64,000 bases of DNA from Datisca glomerata. Lineage: Eukaryota > Streptophyta > Magnoliopsida > Cucurbitales > Datiscaceae. The notes under the pieces are model-generated. The model was given only the letters and a program-made list of their open reading frames with translations, was not told the origin of the DNA and ran no database searches. A program made the translations under genes and the position numbers. Positions within the stretch are counted from its first letter, which is position 1, and each line of letters opens with the position of its first letter. Of the stretch, positions 44,831 to 55,309 are shown piece after piece. The DNA lies in the NCBI GenBank assembly GCA_003255025.1, contig QANY01009110.1, forward strand, positions 1,364,001 through 1,428,000, in the 5' to 3' direction.

Positions 44831-46929
44831 AGGATTTGAAAGAAGAAAAAGAACGTACCTTTAGAACCTAAATATTCAAAATATGACCTAAATTTTTTTT
44901 CGAGCAACACCGGAATACTGAAATATCTGAAATATTCTATTTTTTCAAAAAACAGAAATAGTCACCGAAACGGTATTGACTACTATGCTTCGCAAGTGTT
45001 TTAAATGAATAAGCCGTGCATAATATCTCGATGATAAATTAACTGCATAAAATTTTGAATTAAAGAATGTAAAATTTTAATAAATTTATATCATAAGATG
45101 AGATGAAAAGAAGCTAAAAAATTATTTGAGAAGAGAAAATAAAATATGCCAAACTATTTACTATGGGTAATGCACATTGAAAATTGTCGCATTAATTATA
45201 AAACGAAAAGAACTAAACAACAAAATAAAAATCTTGCAGATAAACAACAACTCATTGTTATTGACTAGAACAATGTTAATGATATAAAGATATCTAGAAA
45301 AATACATATTTCTTCATACTCCAAATAATATAATAACATAAACTACTAAATTTTATAAAATATTAGTGAAAGAATAATTAGTGAATAAAAATGTGAATTA
45401 GTTAAATAACTAAAATAAAACTTAAGATAAGATAATTAAGACTAATAGAAAAGTACGTGCTCCACACTTGTCAAACTAATTTAAAATTAATATTAACTAT
45501 CATTAAACTTGTTGTAATCTTGAAATATATTATATTATACTATCATTACTCTTTGAATAGTACAGAAAATAATTGTATTTTATCAGTGCATCATATTCTT
45601 AAAAATTATTATAATATTAAGGGATAATTTTTCTTATTGAAAAATATATTTGTTTTCTTTAAATTCGGTTATATGAATTTTCATATTCCCGATATAAATA
45701 TTATAACATAATTTATTAATTTCTAACAACAGATTATTATGGACTTAAAAAGAAAAATTTATTGCACAAAAATTCTCAATTTTTATCTTCACGTATATTC
45801 ATTGTTAATTACATAATATATAAAATTATTTAGTCTTATTAACAAATTAAAAATAAATTATCATTAAATAGAAATTAAATTTGCATTATATGAATTGAAT
45901 GAGAAAAACATGAGATACTTAATTTGTACTATCTTTTAGGAGACTATAAAGGGTAAGAGGTAAAATAATAAGTTTCTCCCCTTTAAGGTCATTTTAATAT
46001 GGTAGATATAGATATTTTTATAATATTATACAATTAGAAATGTAAAGGGCGAACGTCAAGAATATGCAACTTTTTAGAAAAATAGCCAAAGATAAAACAA
46101 AAATAAACATAGTCACCATAATTCAAAAAAGAATGGATCTTAAAAATCGTTTTCCACACCAACAAAATTTTAAATTTTTATCCACAATTTATGCAATGTA
46201 TATAGTGTATATAAATTTTATTGGAAAAATGACACATGTATATTTAATATATCAGTATATATTATATAAACTAGAATTTTAAGCAAGTGGCGTGCGTATG
46301 CTGAAATTTTTTTAATTTTTTCTTGAAAAGTGTGCTAGTAGCTATTTTGATACATGTGATTGTTGTTTAATGATTTTTTAAAGGTCCGCCTATTTATAAA
46401 CATCACTAAAACCCAAATCTCCATAAAGATGATTTCAAAGAATCTTGAGATTATTTTTATGGCAACGGTAGCTTAATTGTTAGAAATTTATAAAATTAAA
46501 TATTACACAATATTTATATTTTTGGAACATGATAATTCATATAAACTCTTGAGAGATTTTTTTTAATAAGATAATTTATATTTCAATATGACAGAATATG
46601 AATATTTGATAAATAGTCAATTTCTTTATTATGAAAATATCAATGTTGTATAGTAAATTTTAAGAATATTATAAAAAGCTAATGTATCTATTATTACTAC
46701 TACTTTACTTTTAAGTAGATTCACAATTATTATAACAGATAATGTATTTATTTTAAAAATTCTGCATCCAGCTTAAATTTCTTTACACGTGTGAAAATAG
46801 TACTTTTCAATTAATTTTTATGAACGCCACTATAGAAGAAAAAAAGATTTTAGAACCCTTTTTAGATTTTTAAAGAATTTAGCATTTTTATAGGTGAAAT
46901 ACTAAGTTACCACTTTAGTTTAATAATCT

Positions 46930-47120
46930 TCAGTTAAAATTTGTGACTATCAGATTAGGGTTAGCAATAAATTTTTGCTAGACGCTGGCCCAACGAGTAT
47001 AAATTTTGACGGCAAAATGCTAAACCAGAGTCTTAATTTTATTTTAACGAAGGAGAAGACTAAAATACCCGCGCTAGACCTAGTCTAAAAAACCACACTG
47101 TTAAAAGGTCATTCTAAAGC
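46930..47120. repeat. Second copy of the 11220-11395 dispersed repeat
   Basis: GCAATAAATTTTTGCTAGAC then GAGTATAAATTTTGAC, with flanking TTAATTTTAT wording, matches the copy next to the foldback element. Non-coding. Element class unknown. Confidence 0.45.
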
Positions 47121-47129
47121 GATTTCTCA

Positions 47130-48350
47130 TTTTTTAAGGTTTAGATTGTAAAATGAGAACATGAAACGATAAAACATCAACTTATGAGCAATTAACAACT
47201 TGCTTGGTTTAAAATTATGCATCATGTAAGAGTAAAATTACGGCATAACTAAAATAGATACATTGAATTATAAAAATATGCCTCTTAAAATTCAATTATG
47301 AAAATGTAGAAAGGTTTAATGTACGTGTGAGAATTCATGTTAATTAATTGTGTCTTTCCAAATCATGATAGAAAGAAAATACTAGAGTAACAAAGTTATG
47401 TTATGGATAAAATTGTCCATAACATAATTTTCGCCCTATATGACTCTTTTTATATTAAATTATATTTGGTTCTAGATACCCATTGAATAAAATGTTTAAT
47501 TAGTTTTCTTAGAAATATGTGTTATCATAAATTTATTACAATATTATGTTTTTAATTTTATTGTATCTTTAAAAGTTAGATTGTTGTCGATTTTGGCGGC
47601 AAATTTATTTTATGATTTGTATTGGTTAGTGCAGTGTTAACCTTATGTAGAACCATACTAACTAATTTGAACATACAAATGATTCAAAGTCAAAACAATA
47701 TTAATTGTATCGAATGTATCCTAATTCCCAAACTCAGTTTTAGCACGAAAAAGACTTTGGGGTGCTCGTAGCTTGGTTTAATTAATCCATAATCTATAAT
47801 ATATTAAAATGAGAAGATGATAAGAATCATTTTTAGACAATTATATCTACTTATTATTGATGCATTACTTAAATTAACTTTCTAATTTACATGTGCAATT
47901 AATAATTGATTACTTTTAAAGTTATATTAAATTGATCCAAGTGCACATTAATTTTTTAAATTCATTTACATATTAAACGAATTTAAAAGACAAGTAACTA
48001 ACAATAATTTTTAAGTTAATTTAAATTTGATAATGTTAAATGAATTGTAGTAAGTTATTCAAAATGTTGTAGAGAAATTCAATTATCTATGTAAATTTTA
48101 AATAATATAATTATTCAAAAATATAACACTTTTAGAAACTTTAGTTAGTTTATATTTTATAGGTTAGTAATTAGTACGTCACATATTATAGTTAAATATA
48201 AAGGAAAAAAAATAAAAGTTGCTACACAAATGAGAAAAATGAAGACCAATTTTAAAATAAAATACATGAAATAGATATTTCAATACCAATTATGTCACTT
48301 TGTAATCCGTTAAGTTTCTCAATAATTAAAAAAGTGACACCATTAATACT
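47130..48350. other. Gene-free AT-rich stretch with a Helitron-type 5' end
   Basis: No gene. TCTATAATATATTAAAATGA at about 47796 starts a sequence (GAATCATTTTTAGACAATTA, then CTTATTATTGATGCATTA) that recurs at 60253 and 60395, so it is taken as a Helitron-family 5' end. Confidence 0.5.
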
Positions 48351-48357
48351 GAAATTA

Positions 48358-48650
48358 TTTAATTTAAAAGTTATGATAAAAATAACTATATTTATAATCT
48401 ATAATATATAAAAAACGATACAATCCTTGAAAAACTTTCACTTACCATTTTTACTCCTGTACTTTTTTTGTCTATCCCTAAACTACCCATCATTTTAAAT
48501 TGTTTAATTTAAAAGTTATAATAAAAATATCTATATCTATAATATATAATATATAAAAAGACACAATCCTAGAAAAACTTCCACGTACCATTAGTACCCC
48601 TATACTTTTTTGCTTATCCTTAAACTACCCTTCATTTTAATGTGGAAATT
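48358..48650 (+). repeat. 145-bp tandem duplication of a Helitron-type 5' end
   Basis: Two successive copies begin TTTAATTTAAAAGTTAT(A/G)AT and contain TCTATAATATATAAAAA, then CACAATCCT or CGATACAATCCTTG, then AAACTACCC(A/T)TCATTTTAA. Spacing is 145 bp. Confidence 0.78.
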
Positions 48651-48971
48651 TTTTATTTGTTAAAAGATGTTCCTGTTTTGAAAATAAGAGAGACGTTTCT
48701 GTGCTGAGATAACCTTTGAGTATTAAAGAAACGTCATTTATCATCTCCTTTTGAACATATATTTTAAAAAAAAAATTATAACTCCTCATATTTGACCTTG
48801 CAATTCAATAATTAATAAAACATATATATAGCTATTAGATAAAAATAATATAGCACTATGATGTGATAAAACCGAGTCTGAACAGTTCCCATTGTTACAT
48901 TTAAAAAAATGAATTTAGCTTTTTAAGACTACATTAAAAGACAGTTATTGTAAACCATTCCAACTTTCCCA

Positions 48972-48974
<3 letters not shown>

Positions 48975-49003
<29 letters not shown>
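48975..49003. repeat. (TA)n microsatellite
   Basis: About 14 TA units directly upstream of the RPA1-like region. Confidence 0.95.
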
Positions 49004-49007
<4 letters not shown>

Positions 49008-49122
49008 CGGCAAGACAGACAATCTTCAACAATCTCCTTTATCGTGTACAAACAAACTTGCACAAGTTTCAAAATAGTTCAAACATAAGATTTAAGAAAG
49101 TCCACTAAATTATATTCAAGAT

Positions 49123-50150
49123 ATGGATAGTAGTTTCATACGAAAACTGTCAGCATACCAAAAAGATTGGCTTATTAGAGTCAAAATTTTAAGGAAGACT
49201 ACAATAAAGACATACAAGAATAAAAAAAATGAGATGTTAATATAATGAAACTGATAGTGATCTACATGGACGTAAGCATTTGATCTAAACAATTTATTTT
49301 AATTTTTTATTCATTAATTCATACCAAATCGTGTTGCTTATATTTTATTAGGGCCAAAAAATCCAATGCACTTTATATAATGAAACAATAGAGAAATTTG
49401 GAAAGCTAATTGAAAAGGGAAAAGTCATATGTGATAAAGAGCGGAAACATTAGACCTGTGAATATGAATTACCTCAACGTCCATGAAGAATTAGAACTAT
49501 CCCTTACGTGGAATAGTGAAATTAAAATAATAGATAATATGACAGATTCAGACTTTACAAGTTACAGTTTTGTGGGCTTCAACAACATCATTGATTTTAT
49601 CAATTCAAAACAAATTATAGGTATATCTAATATGCCATACTTTTTAATTATTGTTTGTGTACATGTATTGATTGTTTTATATTGTTCTTAGATGTAATGG
49701 GTGCTGTGATAAGTGTGAAGCATGCCTTCAACATTAATATGCATGTGAATGGAGAAAGGATTAGAAAGAAGAGGGATATTTTACTTCTAAATGATCGGTG
49801 ATAACACACTACAGTTGAATATTTTCACAACAGAACTTTTTAATGGGCTATTTCACTTATAAATATTTATATGATCATCTTATAGGCCAATAATGATAAA
49901 AACTACTTTGTGAGGGGATCTGGCTGTAAACGAAGGGTGTGAATTGGAGCATTCACTGCAAGATTGTCCTATCATTATTGTAACAAATCTTCGTGTTGTT
50001 CTTTTCGAATGTACTTTAAATTTTTTTTTTTATAAATTGTGTACCAAAATATAGATTGATTCATACCTCATTCAATTGACAGATGAAAATTCTCTATCAA
50101 CAACACCAACAACTGTGCTAACAATTAATCCTTTAATAGCATAGGCTTCA
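49123..50150 (+). pseudogene. RPA1-like single-strand DNA-binding protein remnant (Helitron)
   Basis: Broken gene related to the large subunit of replication protein A. The first block from an ATG at 49123 reads LSAYQKDWLIRVKILRKTT, the start of the first OB fold. A second block at 49350-49640 has NETIEKFGKLIEKGKV, SGNIRPVNMNYLNVHEELEL and the end YSFVGFNNIIDFINSKQ. A third at 49691-49800 has DVMGAVISVKHAF and VNGERIRKKRDILLLND. A fourth at 49919-50030 has GDLAVNEGCELEHSLQDCPI and IIVTNLRVVLFE. The blocks lie in different frames with intron-like gaps and stops. Helitrons carry such genes, probably to bind single-stranded DNA during transposition. The C-terminal part is missing, cut off before the viral segment. 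Confidence 0.78.
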
Positions 50151-50309
50151 TGTTTAAAAGACAAGTTAGTGTGAAAAACAAATAGTCACTTAAATTGGAA
50201 AACTTTCTACTCTTTTACTATTTTTCATTTCAGGGTTCGATCACTTATAAAAAGGGAAGGCTTACAGAAGATCATTACTCTATCAAAATGCCTAATTAAG
50301 GCACCTATC

Positions 50310-50789
50310 GTAACCTAAATGTCTTTAAATAAAAATGAAGAACAAGAAAATCTCTGGTTAGATTTAGTTAGCAAAATTAAAAATCTATAATTAAAACAAG
50401 AATATCTTGAAGTACTTAAGAAAGTAATTCAAATGAAAGAAAATGTTAAGTTTAACAATAATAATATTGCAAGCCTTTCATAAACCCTTGAAAAATTCAA
50501 TAAGGATAAAAGAAAGAAAAAAGAAGTCACCTTACATGAACTTTGGAGATAAATTAAAAATAAAAAAATTGAAATAAAAGAATTAAAAAATTCTAACACA
50601 GAAATAACCAAATAATTAAATCTTTTAAAAATAGAATGTTTAATTAAAAATCATGAATCTGGTGAACTAGGAGAACCTAGTAAATTCCCAATTTCTGATA
50701 ATGAGATTGAAAAACCTATTATCAATAATCAAGACGATGATGACTTCATCCAAATTTTTAATCATATCAAAATCAAGAAATGACATATA
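50310..50789 (+). pseudogene. Pararetrovirus-like region upstream of the protease
   Basis: Lys/Glu/Asn-rich broken reading with heptad-like stretches, ending shortly before the protease frame. It is probably the end of the preceding viral polyprotein region. Not enough is conserved to name a domain. Confidence 0.45.
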
Positions 50790-52730
50790 ATGATCAGAAT
50801 AATTATTCAAGATTTTGATTTCACAACAATGACTCTTGTTGATTCAGGAGCAGATTTAAATTGTATGCAGGAAGGACTCGTTCCGACCAAGTACTTCAAG
50901 AAGACAAAAGAATATTTATCTTATGCCAATGGAACTCGGATGCATATCAATTATGAAATTTCCAAAGCTTATATTTGTCAAAATAATATATGTATCAAAA
51001 TATCATTTGTCTTAATAAACAATATGACAGACAAAACAATTTTGGGTTTATCATTTATTTCTCTGATTTATCCTTTTATAACAGAGCATGATGTGATAGT
51101 TACTTATCTCATAGATAAACCTATAAAATTCAAATTTGTTTCTTCTCCTCACAATGAGAATTTGAAAACTTTAAGGGAAAAACCTGTTTCTAAATTCATA
51201 AATCTAATTTCTTGTAAGGAAAAATAATTGTGTTTCCTACATAATAAATTAAAATTCAAGAGAATTGAAGAACAGCTTCAAAATCCTGCTCTGCTAAACC
51301 AAATTAAAATATTTGAACAAAGAATCTGTAAAGAGTTAAGTTCTGATATTTTTAATGTTTTCTGGCACAGGAAGCAATATACTGTCAGCCTTACATTAAG
51401 GAATTTTATGAGAAGAATATCCCGACAAATGCAAGGCCAATTCAGACGAACTCTGAATGCTTGAGTTCTGTAAAAAAAAAAATTGCAGAACTTCTCAATA
51501 AAATATCATTAGAAAGAGAAAGTCTCCTTGGTCCTGCGCCGGCCTTTTATGTTCAAAAGGCCAGTGAAATTAAACGAGGGGTTCCTCGTTTAGTAATTAA
51601 TTATAAGCCTCTTAATAATATTTTAGAACGGATAAGATATCCAATACCAAACAAAAGGGACTTGATCAATAGGCTTGGAGATGCGGTGATATTCTCTAAG
51701 TTTGATATGAAATCTGGATTCTGACAAATCCAGATAAATGAAAATTGCTAATATAAAATAGCATTTGTAACATCATTTGGTCATTACGAGTGGAATATAA
51801 TGCATTTTGACCTTAAGAATGCTCCTAATGAATTTCAAAATATAATGAATGAAATCTTTAATCAATTTACTGATTTTTTAATTGTTTACATTGGTGATGT
51901 TCTCATTTATTTTAAGTCAATAGAAGCATTAGAAATATCTTGAATCATTTGCTAAGATAATAAATCAAAATGATTTGGGTATCTCCACAAGTAAAATTAA
52001 ATTATTTTAATCCAAGATTAGATTCCTAGGTTTTGAAATACACTATTTTATAATTAAACTAATTAATCGGGTAATACAATTTGCTGACAGATTCCCTGAT
52101 GAAATCCTAGACAAAACCCAATTGCAAAGATTTATAAGATATTTAAATTATATATATGATTTTTATTATAAATTAAGAATTGATTACAATCCTCTCTTTT
52201 AAAGGCTCAAGAAGAATCCTCTTTCGTGGACATATGTTCACACCAATCTAATTAAATGAATTAAAACACATGTTAAGACACTCCCTTTGTCTTGGCATCC
52301 CCTCCAATAATTCTTTCAAAATTGTCTAGACTGATGCTTCTGAAATATGATATGGAGGTATCTTGTTACAGAAAATCTCTCCAGAGTCACATAAATAGAT
52401 TTTTAGGTTCACATATGGAACGTGGTCTCAATCACAAATTAACTAAACCACAATTAAAAATAAAATCTTGTATGTTGTTATATGTATACAAAAATTCCAG
52501 GCTGACTTGTTAAATAAAAAACTCCTTTTAAAGATTGACTGTAAATCTGCGAAATATGTTCTAGAGAAATATGTTAAAAATATTGCTTCAAAATAAATTT
52601 TGGCTAGATGGCAGTCCATACTTAGTATTTTTATTTTGATATTCAATTCATTAAAGGCATTAATAATTCAATTCCTAACTTTTTGACTCGTGAATTTTTG
52701 TAGGGACAACAAAATGGGGTCCAGGCCCCG
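50790..52730 (+). pseudogene. Endogenous pararetrovirus-like protease-RT-RNase H (broken)
   Basis: Old viral-type copy similar to Caulimoviridae pol sequences found in plant genomes. The frame 50790-51227 holds the aspartic protease motif LVDSGAD (about 50837-50858) and ILGLSF. RT remnants follow in several frames: NYKPLNNIL, RYPIPNKRDL and FSKFDMKSGF (51600-51722), a stop directly after, then IVYIGDVL-type text at 51880-51905 where the catalytic Y-x-D-D has lost a residue. Scattered RNase H remnants run to about 52730. There are stops and frame changes in every domain and no integrase. It cannot give a working enzyme. A Ty3-type retroelement is the alternative, but the layout downstream speaks for a pararetrovirus. 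Confidence 0.75.
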
Positions 52731-54230
52731 AAGAAAATAATCAAAGATGAGTCATCGATTCCACAATTGGCCTTTAAGGCCCGAGTCAAAGAGGAGTCTT
52801 CTACTCTAAGAAATCTCAAATGACAATACCCGAGTTTATCAGACCTAATTACCAATCTGCACTGGTCAACCAATTTGACCCATTGCAGTTTGTAAGCCCT
52901 TTGACCCACAATTGGTTATCAACCAACCAATCACCAATTACAGAAAGTCTTCTTCTTATCACTGGAAGACCCCTAATAAAAATCTCTTTTACATTGAACT
53001 TTCATTTGCCAATTCAAAAACCCAATTGAAATAGCGACTGCTCATTTCCTCATTGTTTCTCATTTTGTTACTGGGCATAAGGACAAAACCCTCAGTTTCT
53101 ATAGAGATATTCTCTTAGAAACAAAATAAATAAATATCAAAACAATAAACAGTTCAGAAGGAAAAATACTCTATCATTCATTTTACGTCCTAAAAATAAT
53201 AACCATGGAGGAACGGAAGATCCATCCTTCATGATTAAAACCCATTTTATATAAAAAACAATACAACTATTTTGACTATATTGATGCTTGACAAATAATT
53301 TTCTTGCATCAAAATAGTAAATTCTCTCAAACCTGGTTTTTGAATTTTGATAAAAATTTCAAAGCCAATTTTTCAAGATGGTTTTTAAGATGGTGGTCAA
53401 TCCATGGCCCTATCTGTGAAATTTTCCCAATTAAATTACAAAATAATTTTAATTTGTTTTTAAAATTATTTTAGCCCTTAACAATTGAGGCTCATTTCCC
53501 CCCAATAATTTATTTCATGAATAAATATAAAATTCCATGGACTATGAGTGGCAATATGTTATCGAAGATGAAATCCTCACCAGACAATACTACGTTAAAT
53601 GGTGGGACAAATTCAGTACTCTAAAAATATACGTTGTCATAAATTATGAGTTTACAAAGACCTACTCACAATTAAAATTAGTCAAACCACCTCCAATGGC
53701 CCTCTTAAAAATTAAAGAGCCAGACAGTAAAAATCCACAAATAAACCAATCTAAATCATCAAAATCTTTCTGAGAATCAAAGCCTACATCAAAATATTTC
53801 TCAAAAGGAAAGACCAAGGCTACAAAATAAAAAACAAAACAGGAGTTAATACAAAGAATGCTCATTCATCTTGAAGACAATATGCATTCTGACTCTGAAT
53901 ACTCAGTAGAGTCGAATCACCCAATTAAAAATAAAAAAATTTATCGTCCAAGACTCCTTCTCAACAATTGAAGGAAAAATCACACGTTCGCACTCTTCCC
54001 CAGTGGGCCTATGATCCCTTCCAGGATTCACAAGACCTGTTCGATAATGTAAACCTCACTGATGACAAATAGAAGAAAACAATCCACCTTAGGCAAAATT
54101 CCAATAATTGGAATCAAACAATTTTGATGATATATTATGGAGACACCAGAGCACAATGCAAATGTCACATTAGTCTTCAAAGACAAGCAATAGTCACAAT
54201 GGCTTCCCAATGATCAAGACATAAAAATCA
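52731..54230 (+). other. Decayed region after the viral pol
   Basis: Short broken frames, some Lys/Pro/Gln-rich (53537-53773). The frame and context suggest it belongs to the same viral-type insertion, but I recognise no domain. The minus-strand open frames here are considered chance. Confidence 0.4.
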
Positions 54231-54430
54231 AGATAGCAATTATCAAGAATTTTTGTAATTTGTCATTTTATAATAATTGTACTACTTGTCGAATAATTAT
54301 GCAACTATTTATTTTTTTACTCTTTCTAGTCAAAAGTAAACAAAAGTATAAATTTAAAATGTTTTTACTTTTATAAAATAGAACAGTTCAAGTACGTAAT
54401 GAGTTCTCGGTGAACTCCACTTTACTTAGC

Positions 54431-54746
54431 TATAAATAGCTAGTCCTCTCTCATTTGTTCCTCAGAACTTGTTTTCAACTCTTAACTATTTGAGAGCACA
54501 ACTTGTTTTGGAAAATAAAGCTTTCTTCCTCCTCTTTTCTAAATCTTTCTTCTTCTTTTTCCTTCAACGTTAAATAGTGAGTGAGAGCACTATTTAATTA
54601 TTGCCAATAAACACTGTTTGTGTAAGTTTTTAATCTTGCACTTCAATACAGTTTTGTTGTTTTCTTGTTCAATTCTTGCACTCTTAATACCTAATCTTTA
54701 ATTATCTTAAATTATATGTAATTCCGCGTTTCTTGATATTAGAGCC
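54431..54746 (+). promoter_or_regulatory. Viral-type promoter, poly(A) signal and primer-binding site
   Basis: TATAAATA at 54431-54438, AATAAA at 54514-54519 and a degenerate Met-tRNA primer site TGATATTAGAGCC at 54734-54746 (consensus TGGTATCAGAGCC). This order after the pol region is that of the intergenic region of plant pararetroviruses, where the promoter and R region follow pol on the circular genome. It could also be read as one end of an LTR. The primer site has two changes. Confidence 0.6.
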
Positions 54747-55309
54747 AAACCTGGTAGGGATGTTTACTGTGTTTACTATTTACTTAACTTATCTCCTTAA
54801 TTAATTTGTTCACCGCATGTTATGGTTGGTTATTGTTATTATTGTTTATCAATTGCTTGCTTGAATAATTACTTTTATTTAATCTCACTCTTCGCCCAAA
54901 GTGGCTGGTTATTTTTATGCGTGATTATTTTTTTGTAATATTTGTTTATCTAATCTGTGAATCTGCTTTGACAGAGACTGACGTATCAGCTTCTATTTGG
55001 TTAGCTTCAGATACCTCAGTGAGACCTCTTAAAGACGTAAATCTCGAGGGAATGGTGGTTGTAGAGGCAGGTTGGAGAAGAGCAACCTTAATAGGAGGTT
55101 GTAGAAGTGACAACAGATTAGTAACCAACATACAGTATGAAATTTTCAATCATAAGAATAATTTAGTTATTTTTTAGACATAATAAAAAATAACTATATA
55201 TATATATATATATATATATCTTCATGTGTTTGTTAATGTATTATGTCAATTAAAACAAGACTTAACTATATTAGTTACTTGATTTTAACGTAATTCGTTC
55301 TTGATACAG
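54747..55309 (+). other. Unassigned segment between primer site and Rep gene
   Basis: The open stretch 54957-55177 after a TTTGACAG acceptor-like word encodes RPLKDVNLEGMVVVEAGW and similar text. I do not recognise it. It could be the start of the next viral frame or a captured host exon. Confidence 0.35.
55195..55219. repeat. (TA)n microsatellite
   Basis: About 12 TA units between the viral-type segment and the Helitron Rep gene. Confidence 0.95.

Larger units (their letters stand above)
43405..44986. mobile_element. hAT-like element inside a Helitron, carrying mitochondrial-type DNA
   Basis: The Helitron hairpin is interrupted. GCTTCGCA appears at 43397-43404 and again at 44987-44994, a perfect 8-bp target duplication as made by hAT elements. 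The ends ATAGTTATGAATTCCGTTCC and (complement of the right end) ATAGTAGTCAATACCGTTTC are imperfect inverted repeats with about 16 of 22 matches. The ends are followed inward by CCGGTTCCGG-type and CCGAAACGG-type words common in hAT termini. No transposase is present. The interior from about 43740 to 44830 is of different base composition and looks mitochondrial. Confidence 0.75.
42069..46013 (-). mobile_element. Array of short non-autonomous Helitrons, minus orientation
   Basis: On the minus strand the word GTGCGAAGCACGTGCTTTTC, followed by GACTAG, or a close variant ends near 42069, 42119, 43379 and 45438. It contains the near-perfect hairpin GAAGCAC/GTGCTTC and ends in CTAG or a variant followed by T, the form of plant Helitron 3' ends. 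Matching 5' starts (TCTCTTTATATTATACTGG at 42853; TATATTAAAAATGGC just after 43379; TCTATATCTACCATATTAA near 46013) alternate with them. Bodies at 42370-42700 and 45010-45300 are similar to each other. No genes. 45438-46013 and 42854-43380 appear to be shortened copies. An inverted partial copy lies at 46440-46810. Confidence 0.7.
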
